Assembly (NCBI GenBank): GCA_002070455.1 | Contig: MWDG01000004.1 | Span: forward strand, 1 to 64,000 | DNA: 64,000 nt | Direction of reading: 5' to 3' | Origin: Deltaproteobacteria bacterium ADurb.Bin151 | Lineage (GTDB): Bacteria > Desulfobacterota > Syntrophia > Syntrophales > Smithellaceae | Notes under the pieces: model-generated | What the model was told of the DNA's origin: nothing | The model's database searches: none | What the model saw: the letters and a program-made list of their open reading frames with translations, nothing else | Part shown: piece after piece, positions 1 through 7,901 of the stretch | Layout: the number at the start of each line of letters is the position of its first letter | Numbering within the stretch: the first letter of the stretch is position 1 | Made by a program: the position numbers and the translations under genes

Positions 1-741
1 GCTGTGCGGACGCTCAAATCCCCCTTTCATCCGCCAGTAGGCTGCGGGGGATCCATCTGACGGTTGGGCGGCATGGACAATGCCCAGCACCTTGTCTTTG
101 ATTCCTTCCCGCATGCAGGCATTTCTCGCCACCAGTCCCCCCATGGAATGGGTCACCAGGATCACATAGTCACAATACCGGCCCATATCCCGATAGAGTT
201 GGATCACCCGGTCAATTTCCGCGGCAAGCTTTTGTCCGGCCAGGCCATTGGAGGCGGTCCAGTTATAGCCGAAGACATGGACGGGAAACTCGAAAAAGAG
301 ATTCACGGTCTGGTCCCATTCACGTGTCTGCAATTTCTTGAGGAATTCGCCGCAGCTGTTCCAGTAAACGCCGCCCCAGCCCCGCTTATCGCGGGTCTTG
401 TCATGCGGATCGGCAAGAACCTTGTTGTGCTTTTTGTCATCGTTAAAGACTTCCAGGTAGGAGGGGTCAAACTTTTCCCCAATCATGAGTTGCTTGCGGT
501 TTTTTGCTGATGCACCCCAGAAGAGACCATAATTTTTCAACATCAACCACTTATCATCCGGGTCCCAGACCGTATCCCCTTTTTGGTTTTTCAACCGGCT
601 TCCCATAATGCCGGGCACAAAGATGATGGGCAGAATGTCGCGCTCGATGACAATCCGGTTTCGCTTCTCTGTTTCCAGGCCTTCCACCGGATTTTTCAGG
701 TCCCTGGATCTGACTTTGAATATTTTCGTTAAACCTGACAT
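1..741 (-). CDS. LCAT/PGAP1-like alpha/beta hydrolase (lipase), partial
   Basis: Open reading frame running off the left window edge; 247 residues visible, C-terminus missing. It starts at an ATG preceded by an AGAGGA ribosome site. Near residue 37 lies PGIMGS, the oxyanion-loop signature of lecithin:cholesterol acyltransferase-like lipases. Further on lies THSMGG, the GxSxG nucleophile elbow, so this is a serine esterase or phospholipase. I see no signal peptide. It lies 27 bp downstream of a Tli4-type immunity gene on the same strand. That pairing is typical of antibacterial lipase effectors (Tle) with their immunity proteins, which makes this a candidate toxin. Secretion by a type VI system is inference, since no T6SS gene is in view. 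The alternative is a housekeeping esterase. Confidence 0.8.
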   Translation of the reverse strand, partial: MSGLTKIFKVRSRDLKNPVEGLETEKRNRIVIERDILPIIFVPGIMGSRLKNQKGDTVWDPDDKWLMLKNYGLFWGASAKNRKQLMIGEKFDPSYLEVFNDDKKHNKVLADPHDKTRDKRGWGGVYWNSCGEFLKKLQTREWDQTVNLFFEFPVHVFGYNWTASNGLAGQKLAAEIDRVIQLYRDMGRYCDYVILVTHSMGGLVARNACMREGIKDKVLGIVHAAQPSDGSPAAYWRMKGGFERPHS

Positions 742-768
742 GACGATTCCTCTTTTATCCTGATTCCG

Positions 769-1761
769 TTAACGCCTGCAGGCCGGACGGAATGAATCCA
801 ACAAATCATCCCAAATTTTCGTTTTTTCATCCAAACTGCCGTCGGGACATTCAAGGCCTATTTTTATTTCAGGGTATTCGCCGGAATCCTCCTTGCCCGG
901 AGAGTCCCAGGCAAAAAAGAGCTCTGAAACATCATTTACGGTCCCGCGTATGATAATTTCCTGACCGGGGAGACCGGCAACCGTCCGACTTCCCGTTCTT
1001 ATCTTGTACACATCGACTCCGGGAGCAAAATTCATGGCCAGGGAAGCAACCAGGCGGTCCAATACGCCCACATCTTCAATTTTTTGCGTTTCATTCATCT
1101 CGATTCTCAGTTTTATGTCCATTGGCCCGGCAAAACGGGCATAGGTTCTTTCATGCTCCAGATAGGGAAGTTCGATTCTTCCGTGGTTCAGACAAAAAGA
1201 ATCCTTCGTTAAATTGTCAAAACCGTATTGGTAATGTTTAAGAATGTTAGTAAAGTTCTTAATCATCTTGTCTGTATTGGTTCCGTCAATTGTCAACCAG
1301 GCACCACCGGACGAACCAAAATCAATCAAGACTGTCCAGTATATGAGGGAGGGGTGTACGTAGTTTCCGAAATACGAAACTGCTTTTGCCCAGTTACCAA
1401 TACCTTTGACTTCCCTCTCTTCTATGATTATCCGATCCTTGCCTTTAGGCAGTTGCAGCTTTTTAATTTTAGCCAACTTTTGCGTCCAGAGAGATTCTCT
1501 TTCTTTGGCGCGGTCTCTTTCCTTCCACTTGAAATCGAACACTTCTGCATATCGGATCTTTTGGCTCTGGATCTCCAGTTGAAATTCTGCCGGCAGGTCG
1601 ATGGCAAATCTGCCCGTGTAGTAGGTCTTCATTCCCTGTTTTGCTCCTTTCGTTGTTCCTGTTGGCTTAAGAAGGGATCTTCTTTCCGCAGCATCTGAAA
1701 ATCCGCAAAGGATCAGGCTGATCATCACCGCGATCAGCAGTGGTGACAATTTACGCATCAT
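769..1761 (-). CDS. Tli4-family (T6SS lipase immunity-like) secreted protein
   Basis: 330 residues. Residues 1-24 form a cleavable signal peptide (basic start, hydrophobic core, FSDA end), so the protein is periplasmic or outer-membrane associated. The segment TGRFAIDLP near residue 49 and the C-terminal block with RTVAGLPGQE, FAWDSPG and PEIKIGLE resemble the N- and C-terminal domains of Tli4, the immunity protein that neutralises Tle4-type phospholipases in the periplasm. The gene is directly upstream of the lipase gene on the same strand, so immunity would be made first. Two ATGs are in tandem (1761, 1758) behind GGAGG, and either may be used. The family call is from memory of the pattern, not from a search. 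Otherwise it is an exported protein of unknown role. Confidence 0.6.
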   Translation of the reverse strand: MMRKLSPLLIAVMISLILCGFSDAAERRSLLKPTGTTKGAKQGMKTYYTGRFAIDLPAEFQLEIQSQKIRYAEVFDFKWKERDRAKERESLWTQKLAKIKKLQLPKGKDRIIIEEREVKGIGNWAKAVSYFGNYVHPSLIYWTVLIDFGSSGGAWLTIDGTNTDKMIKNFTNILKHYQYGFDNLTKDSFCLNHGRIELPYLEHERTYARFAGPMDIKLRIEMNETQKIEDVGVLDRLVASLAMNFAPGVDVYKIRTGSRTVAGLPGQEIIIRGTVNDVSELFFAWDSPGKEDSGEYPEIKIGLECPDGSLDEKTKIWDDLLDSFRPACRR

Positions 1762-1850
1762 GTCCTCCTTCCTTATTCTTTATCCATTGACCTGTTTTGC
1801 AGGCTGTCCCAAAAGACACAAAGACAAGGCGTTGCAAGGACCAGGCAGAT

Positions 1851-1914
1851 TTGTAGGGCGCGTTCCACGAACGCGCCAATAGATTGCGGATTGTTCAGGG
1901 AACAATCCCTACAA
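1851..1914. repeat. 64-bp double-hairpin palindromic repeat
   Basis: Bounded by perfect 8-bp inverted ends, TTGTAGGG and CCCTACAA. Inside are two further hairpins: GGCGCGTTC/GAACGCGCC and GGATTGTT/AACAATCC. The structure is like REP/BIME or small MITE-type intergenic repeats. It sits in the gene-free stretch 1762-2165 upstream of the Tli4-like gene and downstream of the galT-like gene. I see nothing else convincing in that stretch. Confidence 0.7.
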
Positions 1915-2165
1915 GGTGCGTGATCATGCGAGAGGGAGTTTGCCATTTGTTTATGCGCTGCAGATCATTTACTGAATATGCATTGCGGTTATCCCTGCTG
2001 CCAACGGAACAAAACTCCACACACAGCGCGGTGGTCAGCACAAAATATTATTTAATTTTTTAAGTAAATATTTGAAGACGTGTTTTTCTAAACGTTGACG
2101 TGAATTTTGTCAATATAAAAATGTTTTTTGCAGGAAAAGAATCATCCTGTTGCTTTTCTGGATAA

Positions 2166-3200
2166 CTACACAAAATAAGATCGGAGCTCCTTGCAAAGCT
2201 GTTCCGGCGCAATCGGGCAGATGATTTCATCGTGCAGTTTTTCAAAATAATTGATATCGCTTGTGCCCAGAGGATTCAGTTCAAAGCGGGGCATGATTTT
2301 GCCCTGCACCCAGAAATTCTTGTCCGGCGTCATTGTCGCGTAAAGCGACAGGTTGAAACTCATGTAGTTATTGACGTACAGGTATAGGAAAACCCGGGAC
2401 AGACCCAGCAGCATCTCGTCAAAGTTCGCTTCAGTCAGGTCGAAAAAGGAAGTCTTTTCCTTGAAATAAAAATCCACTTCCCCGGCCATGCCTTTGGGAG
2501 AAAATGCCGTGAGCCAGGAAATGGTGCCGGTGGACACAATATAACGTTCTTTAGTCTCCTCTTCCATGACCAGGATGTTTCTCCAAAGATTGCCACCATC
2601 GGATGCGGCCATATAGTTTTGCGCACTGGCTAACAGCCGCCGCATGAAATTGGTCGGCTTTTTGCCGACGATGGTCTGCAGGTGGGGATGAATCAATCCG
2701 CCTCCGGCAGGCGGCATGTAGTTCCAGTTAATCGAACAGTATTGGTAGCCTTTCTGCAGTTCGGCAATGCGAAAAAAATAATCACGGCAGATGGCAAAGC
2801 CGTCGCGCATCGTTTCAGCCGTCAACTGGTCGAGTGGAATGAAGTGGCGGGATGACAGGATGGCCACAGCGTTGGCGGCATCGTAAGGAAACGCGTTGGG
2901 AAACAAAAAAGCGCTTCCTTTTTTGAATTTTCCCCCTTCAACAATATCCGGTGTGAATTTCGGCGTCAGTTTTTCAAACAGTTCAGGGCAGAATGGACAG
3001 ATCGATTCCGGTGATTTTTCCACATACGCATCGGTGTCCGGTTTTCGGGCGGGATGAACGCGGTAGGGCAGGATTCGGCTCGCGACGCCTGTGGTTTCAT
3101 CATATCGCTCTTCAATGGGCATGTCTTTCGGCTCGAAGCCGTCAAAGGGGTTGAGATAGCATCCGGTGGTGAGGTCTTTGTGAAAACCGATGTCTTTCAT
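2166..3200 (-). CDS. GalT-like nucleotidyl transferase (HIT superfamily)
   Basis: 344 residues from the ATG that overlaps the stop of the upstream DHH gene (ATGA). The signature HPHLQ at residues 171-175, preceded by NxxPPAGGG, matches the active site of galactose-1-phosphate uridylyltransferase, where the histidine between Pro and Gln carries the uridylyl group. CPFC at 68-71 looks like half of a structural metal site, also seen in GalT. The expected reaction is nucleotidyl transfer between a sugar-1-phosphate and UDP-glucose or another NDP-sugar. Many deltaproteobacterial members are only distant from true GalT and have no galactose operon around them, so the substrate is uncertain. Translational coupling to the phosphoesterase suggests a shared pathway or control. 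Confidence 0.75.
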   Translation of the reverse strand: MKDIGFHKDLTTGCYLNPFDGFEPKDMPIEERYDETTGVASRILPYRVHPARKPDTDAYVEKSPESICPFCPELFEKLTPKFTPDIVEGGKFKKGSAFLFPNAFPYDAANAVAILSSRHFIPLDQLTAETMRDGFAICRDYFFRIAELQKGYQYCSINWNYMPPAGGGLIHPHLQTIVGKKPTNFMRRLLASAQNYMAASDGGNLWRNILVMEEETKERYIVSTGTISWLTAFSPKGMAGEVDFYFKEKTSFFDLTEANFDEMLLGLSRVFLYLYVNNYMSFNLSLYATMTPDKNFWVQGKIMPRFELNPLGTSDINYFEKLHDEIICPIAPEQLCKELRSYFV

Positions 3201-4267
3201 GTTGTTTCTTCCTCCGTTTTTACGGCAGATGAGTCCGGTTTGCTCATGCCGCCTTTTTTCAGGCATTGATTCAGAAAATGATCCATTCTTTGCTGGGACA
3301 GGTCACCTTTCAATTCTGCCTTTAAAATATCCAGGGGGATTTCAATACGGGCAGCGCTGCGATGGCCGCCGCCCTTCCCAATTAGATTGCATACACGTTT
3401 GGCAACCGCTCCGCAATCCTGACGGTAGCCGTCGCCACGGAAAATGATAATCAGCTTGTCGTTGACGATGGCCGAAACAACAACGAAATATGTGCCGATT
3501 AAGTGAAGATAGAAATCCGCGACCTGTACGCAGATGTCCGGACTGTCCACACGACCGAGAAATCCCACCCGACGGCCGCGATGATGTTTCATGACATGAA
3601 AGGCCTGATCGAAATATTTTAAATAGCTCATCGGTGTCTGATTGAGTTCAATACGCCGGATCAGCCGCATATTGGCATAACGGGTATGATAGGTGTAGGC
3701 ACGAATGTCTTCAGCAGCGGTGTCGCGGTCGAAATTGTCGGTATCCGTTTTGATGCCATACAGAAGCGCCGTGTGCAGACTGCGCGGGATACGGATGCCG
3801 GCGCAGCGTAAATATTCCGTCAAGACGGTGGACAACGCGCCGTAGCGGGGCCGGATGTCAACGAACTCGGCGGCCCAGTCTCCCTGTCGGGGGTGATGGT
3901 CAAAGACGATGTTCGGTTTGATCGTCATGAGCGTATCGCCGAAAAAAGACGGCTGTGCGTCCAGTAGTGCAATCAGATTGAAGGTACCCGCATCCACCTG
4001 GGTCAATAATCGGATATTGAGTCGCATCGCCCGGGCCAATTCCCTGTTCTGGTGGCGCCGGAACGGTTCCGTTGCCACAAAAATACATTTTTCAAAACCT
4101 CTTTTTATCCGGATGATTTCACGAAGTGCCATGGCTGAAGCGATGGCGTCCGGGTCCGGACTGCCATACATTAAAAGCATCAGCGAGGCATTCGGCTGAG
4201 ACACGTCCAGAAGTTTTTTCAGGTTTTGTTGTGTTTCGCTTTTTACTGAAACAGATTCGAAATTCAT
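3197..4267 (-). CDS. DHH-family phosphoesterase (NrnA-like)
   Basis: 356 residues. Motif I reads GSPDPDAI (35-42), motif III is FDHHP (122-126), GIKTDT lies at 171-176, and the DHHA1 substrate-binding block GGGHRSAA is near the C-terminus. This is the DHH/DHHA1 architecture of oligoribonuclease/pAp phosphatase NrnA and related nucleases, which use Mn2+ to cleave short nucleotides. The histidine that normally opens motif I (H-x-NPDGDA) is a tyrosine here, so one metal ligand may be changed. The start at 4267 is chosen because GGAAAAGAG sits upstream and the longer frame reads into the basic-rich leader. The gene is followed by galT with a 4-base ATGA overlap. Exact substrate unknown. Confidence 0.8.
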   Translation of the reverse strand: MNFESVSVKSETQQNLKKLLDVSQPNASLMLLMYGSPDPDAIASAMALREIIRIKRGFEKCIFVATEPFRRHQNRELARAMRLNIRLLTQVDAGTFNLIALLDAQPSFFGDTLMTIKPNIVFDHHPRQGDWAAEFVDIRPRYGALSTVLTEYLRCAGIRIPRSLHTALLYGIKTDTDNFDRDTAAEDIRAYTYHTRYANMRLIRRIELNQTPMSYLKYFDQAFHVMKHHRGRRVGFLGRVDSPDICVQVADFYLHLIGTYFVVVSAIVNDKLIIIFRGDGYRQDCGAVAKRVCNLIGKGGGHRSAARIEIPLDILKAELKGDLSQQRMDHFLNQCLKKGGMSKPDSSAVKTEEETT

Positions 4268-4344
4268 TGCTCTTTTCCATCTGGTGAAATTCGGTTTCTT
4301 TCGTCTATGAATATCCTTCCGTCTCCGGACAGATCTTACACAGT

Positions 4345-4598
4345 CTGTTGCCCAAACGATATTCCTTTGAGCGGCCATTGAAAGCGTTTTGTTTCATGAT
4401 TGAAGGCCTATGGCCTTCCCGGTAAGGAATATACGAATTATTGCGCTTCGCAAATGCTGCGCGCTTCCGGTCAAAGTGCAGCGAAAGATTAGTAATGACA
4501 ACTGTTTGAGCCGCAGGCGAGTTTTGTCATTACCTTTCGCAAGCTTTAGATTTATTCAAAACGCTTTCAGGCAAGCGAAAAAAATATTTGGGCAACAG
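4345..4598. repeat. MITE-like repeat family 1, copy A
   Basis: 254 bp with perfect 12-bp terminal inverted repeats CTGTTGCCCAAA / TTTGGGCAACAG. Nested inside are more inverted pairs: GAAAGCGTTTTG with CAAAACGCTTTC, TAATGACAA with TTGTCATTA, and the palindrome GAAGGCCTATGGCCTTC. A second copy lies inverted at 18553-18808. No transposase is encoded, so this looks like a non-autonomous element. It fills most of the gap 4268-4853 upstream of thrC. The rest of the gap holds a small hairpin plus T-run at 4764-4796 (see rejected list). Confidence 0.8.
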
Positions 4599-4853
4599 GC
4601 CGTTACAGACTCAATCCGCGCTCTGGACAGTTTCCGTCATACGAGAGTGTATTTCCTGTCCCATGTTCCTTCCGTGTGAAATAAACGCCGCGCCGCTCTT
4701 TTGATACTAAAATGATTTTTAACATAGAAGTGATCATTTTCCAATAGTTATTCAGCCTCTGGCGTGATCTCCGCTCCTGCATCACCTGTCTTTTTTGTTG
4801 ATTTATTTACGCCAATACGTTTAAAGAAAACATGAGATAAAAGGATGTGAAAG

Positions 4854-6239
4854 ATGCCCATTCGCTATTACAGCACCAATCGTCATGTGAACGCTGTAGA
4901 GGGAATTACTCCCTTTACCGAAGACGTGTCTTTTCAGGAAGCACTGCTCGCCGGTCAGGCGCCGGATGAAGGTCTGTTTATGCCTGACAGGATTCCGCAG
5001 CTGTCCATGGGTGATATCATTGCGCTGCGCGACAAACCCTACTGGCAGGCCGCCCTTCTGGTATCCAGCGCTTTTCTGTCCGAAGAATTTACGCCCGACG
5101 TGCTGGAGTCGATCGTCAAGGATGCTTATAATTATCCTGTGCCTCTGGAAGCGGTCTACCCGCGTGCATTTATTCTTCGTCTTGATCAGGGACCGACGGC
5201 ATCCTTCAAGGATTTTGCAGCCCGGATGATGGCCAGGTTAATGAGCCATTGCCGTCCTCACGGGGAGCGGATCAATATTCTGGTAGCGACCTCCGGCGAC
5301 ACCGGCAGCGCCGTGGGTGAAGCATACAAAGGAGTCTCGGGCATCGACGTGAATATTCTGTATCCGGCCGGTGAAGTGAGTCCGATGCAGAAAAAACAGC
5401 TCGACACCATCAGCGGCAATGTCCAGGCGTTATGTGTTGACGGGAAATTTGATGATTGTCAGAATCTGGTGAAAGAAGCTTTTGCCGACCCGGAGCTTGC
5501 CTGTTTCAATTTATCATCGGCCAATTCGATCAATTTCGGACGCATTCTGCCACAGATGGTTTACTATGTTTATGCTTACGCGCAGCTGGCCGGAGCCGGA
5601 GAGGAAGTCCTGGTTTCCGTTCCTTCGGGTAATTTCGGAGACGCGCTGGGCTGCGAATACGCCAGAAGAATGGGCTTGCCCGTGGCAAAGCTCATTATGC
5701 CGACGAATGAAAACGACGAATTCCCCGTTTTTCTGGAAACGGGAAAATATCAGAAAGTATCGCCTTCGCGGGCCTGTATTTCCAATGCCATGAACGTGGG
5801 ACACCCCAGCAATCTGGCGCGCTTTTTTGAATTGTATGGGGGCACCGTGGATCGGTCGGGACGCGTCCACCGATACCCCGACCTTGATCAGATGCGCCAC
5901 CGCATTTTTTCCGTGAGCGTCACGGACGAACAGACCCGCAGAACGATCAAGAGTGTTTATGAGAGATACCATGTTATTTTGGAGCCGCATGGAGCCGTCG
6001 GCTGGGCGGGTCTTGAAACCTACCAGCAGAAAACAGGCGACTCCAGACTGGCCATTTGCCTGGAAACAGCACACCCTGCCAAGTTTCCGGACGAAATAAA
6101 AGAGCTTCTGGGGATCGAACCGGAGCCTCCGGAGAGCATGAAAGATCTTGCCCGTCGGGACGGCAGCGCCATCAATATATCCAAAGATTTTGCATCCTTT
6201 AAAAAGTATTTGCAGAGCCATTTGAAGATCAGGAAGTGA
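4854..6239 (+). CDS. thrC: Threonine synthase
   Basis: 461 residues, the usual length of the longer (class II) threonine synthase. The N-terminal Thr_synth_N domain contains FQEALLAGQAPDEGLFMP. The PLP-binding lysine is K119 in TASFKDFAARMM. The phosphate/PLP loop is ATSGDTGSA, followed by the family motif YPAGEVSPMQKKQL. The enzyme converts O-phosphohomoserine to threonine plus phosphate in the cytosol. The start is supported by AAAGGATG upstream. The gene stands alone from other threonine genes (no hom or thrB here) and is followed 41 bp later by a DUF1460 gene. A divergent phosphoesterase lies across a repeat-filled gap. Confidence 0.95.
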   Translation: MPIRYYSTNRHVNAVEGITPFTEDVSFQEALLAGQAPDEGLFMPDRIPQLSMGDIIALRDKPYWQAALLVSSAFLSEEFTPDVLESIVKDAYNYPVPLEAVYPRAFILRLDQGPTASFKDFAARMMARLMSHCRPHGERINILVATSGDTGSAVGEAYKGVSGIDVNILYPAGEVSPMQKKQLDTISGNVQALCVDGKFDDCQNLVKEAFADPELACFNLSSANSINFGRILPQMVYYVYAYAQLAGAGEEVLVSVPSGNFGDALGCEYARRMGLPVAKLIMPTNENDEFPVFLETGKYQKVSPSRACISNAMNVGHPSNLARFFELYGGTVDRSGRVHRYPDLDQMRHRIFSVSVTDEQTRRTIKSVYERYHVILEPHGAVGWAGLETYQQKTGDSRLAICLETAHPAKFPDEIKELLGIEPEPPESMKDLARRDGSAINISKDFASFKKYLQSHLKIRK

Positions 6240-6280
6240 ACGATTCACCGTTTCATTTTTTCGAAAGGTCAGGGTGATGC

Positions 6281-7060
6281 ATGATGGAAACAGAAATCTA
6301 TTATTCCGAGAGTAAAGAACTCTGGCAATACACCATGGAACAGGATCTGTACCCGGGTGAGTTGATTATTGAAATAGCGCGTTTTTTCCTGGGGGCTCCG
6401 TATCGTGCAGGCACGCTCGAGACGCTGGGCAGGGAGAAGCTGGTCGTCAATCTGGCTGAATTTGATTGCGTTACTTTTGTGGAAACGGTTCTGGCCCTTG
6501 CCTTGTGTGCCGCATCAGGAAAAATGTTGCCTTCCGAATTGCAAAAGAGAATAAAAGCCATCCGCTATCGCCAGGGGAAAATAGACGGCTACGGATCGCG
6601 TCTGCATTATTTTACCGACTGGCTCCGCGACAACGAAAAGAAGAAAGTGCTGAAAGATATTTCGCAGGACCTCAAGGGCAGGCCCTGTCGCAAGAAAATT
6701 AATTTCATGACGTCGCACAGCGATCTTTACCCCGCACTGAAAAATGCTGCCATGGTTGATACCATGCGACGGATTGAAAATAATCTTTCCCGCAGAACAT
6801 TCCACATCATCGGCAAAGACATGTTCAATGCGATAAAAGCCAAAATTCAAAGCGGCGATATCATCGCCTTTGCGTCGGGCCTCGAAGGATTGGAGGTCGC
6901 TCATGCAGGTTTTGCCGTCCGACAGGGAAATTCCCTGAATCTTCTACATGCGTCCAGCAAGGAGGGTGCGGTGGTCATTTCAAAGATAAGCCTTGCGGCT
7001 TACCTGAAGGCAAATAAAAATTTTACCGGCATTCTTGTGGCGAGGTTTTACCGGGTGTAA
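6281..7060 (+). CDS. DUF1460 / AmiA-like amidase-fold protein
   Basis: 259 residues. FLGAPYRAGTLE (about 37-48), EFDCVTFVETVLAL (60-73, candidate nucleophile C63) and HYFTDWL (near 109) are the conserved blocks of the DUF1460 family, a papain/NlpC-P60-like fold characterised as N-acetylmuramoyl-L-alanine amidase-like enzymes. A role in peptidoglycan hydrolysis or recycling is therefore likely. No clear signal peptide is visible, although many family members are exported, so the location is open. Tandem ATGs at 6281 and 6284; either could start. It follows thrC by 41 bp and probably shares its transcript. A TetR gene converges on its 3' end. Confidence 0.75.
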   Translation: MMETEIYYSESKELWQYTMEQDLYPGELIIEIARFFLGAPYRAGTLETLGREKLVVNLAEFDCVTFVETVLALALCAASGKMLPSELQKRIKAIRYRQGKIDGYGSRLHYFTDWLRDNEKKKVLKDISQDLKGRPCRKKINFMTSHSDLYPALKNAAMVDTMRRIENNLSRRTFHIIGKDMFNAIKAKIQSGDIIAFASGLEGLEVAHAGFAVRQGNSLNLLHASSKEGAVVISKISLAAYLKANKNFTGILVARFYRV

Positions 7061-7081
7061 CGGGGATCTTATTTATTGCAT

Positions 7082-7720
7082 CTACTGCGGAAGGTCAGAG
7101 CTGAAACTTCGTGCGATGACACCGGCGATATTCAGCATATGCCGGCGCACCGCCTTGGGCGATCGCCCCGGATAGTTCCTGAAGGTGATGAGCACTCCGT
7201 TTAAAGCCGCAAAGAAAGCGTGGGATAATGGCCGGACCGGCTCGGCCCTTTTCATCTTGTTGAATAACCGGTCAAACTGATCAAAAATTTTTCGTTCTGC
7301 CGCATTGAGCTTTTCAATTTTTTCCACTGAAAGTGAACCGTCAAGCATGAAGTGGGTCATCATTCTGAAGTACTGATCATTATCCATAAGATAGGTCACG
7401 TAGGCATCGCTGATTTCTACGAGATCAGGGGTTTTTGACTTTTCAATCAGTTCGTTCAGCGTATCCGTTATTTTTCCGGCTCCCTCCAGAAACGCTTCCA
7501 CGAACAGGGCCTGCTGATCCGGGAAATACCGGTAAATGGTGGCATGGGAAATGCCCGCTTCCCGGGCAATGTCGCGGATGCTGACTTCGTTAAATGGTTT
7601 GACGGCAAAAACGCGCTCGGCGGCCTGTATAATGACTGCCTGCCGGGCAAGTTTGGCCTCCTTCTTGAGGTGGGCAAAAGCGTTGTTTTGTTTCGTCCGA
7701 TCGTTTTTCATAGGGTGCAT
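7082..7720 (-). CDS. TetR/AcrR-family transcriptional regulator
   Basis: 212 residues. The N-terminal helix-turn-helix spans about 30-62 (VSIRDIAREAGISHATIYRYFPDQ region), and the C-terminal ligand domain is helical. It is divergent from two acyl-CoA dehydrogenase genes. The shared upstream region carries two palindromic boxes overlapping a strong promoter (7756-7797), so it is most likely the local repressor, relieved by an acyl-CoA as in FadR/PsrA/FadP-type TetR regulators. The ligand is inference. Alternative starts at 7720 or 7711 cannot be separated because neither has a strong ribosome site. Confidence 0.9.
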   Translation of the reverse strand: MHPMKNDRTKQNNAFAHLKKEAKLARQAVIIQAAERVFAVKPFNEVSIRDIAREAGISHATIYRYFPDQQALFVEAFLEGAGKITDTLNELIEKSKTPDLVEISDAYVTYLMDNDQYFRMMTHFMLDGSLSVEKIEKLNAAERKIFDQFDRLFNKMKRAEPVRPLSHAFFAALNGVLITFRNYPGRSPKAVRRHMLNIAGVIARSFSSDLPQ

Positions 7721-7755
7721 TTCATATCATAAATTTTTCCGGCGGTGAAAAAAAC

Positions 7756-7797
7756 TTGACTCTGTGACCATTGGTTTGTATAGTAACCACTGGTTAC
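7756..7797 (+). promoter_or_regulatory. Sigma-70 promoter with two TetR-type operators
   Basis: -35 TTGACT (7756-7761), 17-bp spacer, -10 TATAGT (7779-7784). A perfect 15-bp palindrome, GTAACCACTGGTTAC, covers 7783-7797 (-10 end and +1). An imperfect copy, GTGACCATTGGTTTG, covers 7764-7778 (spacer). Centres are 19 bp apart, so two dimers could bind one face and block RNA polymerase. This would drive the acyl-CoA dehydrogenases and is most simply read as the target of the divergent TetR protein. Confidence 0.8.
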
Positions 7798-7901
7798 AGA
7801 TTTGTCAATGTATTTATGGGCCGTCCGGTTCGGGAATTTCTTTCGCGAATACGGCGGTGATGGAAAAGAATATCTTTTGCAGTTTATTTGAGGAGGTTCC
7901 C

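Noticed and set aside
64-510. 148-codon + strand frame at the left edge
   Set aside because: It is antisense to a frame with clear LCAT-type lipase motifs (PGIMGS, THSMGG). It shows no family features and has no ribosome site.
4764-4796. Hairpin GTGAT/ATCAC with T-run before thrC as a possible attenuator
   Set aside because: The stem is only 5 bp with a 12-nt loop, and no upstream frame with clustered Thr or Ile codons was found.
5514-6248. 244-codon minus-strand frame opposite thrC
   Set aside because: Shadow of the conserved threonine synthase frame, no motifs.
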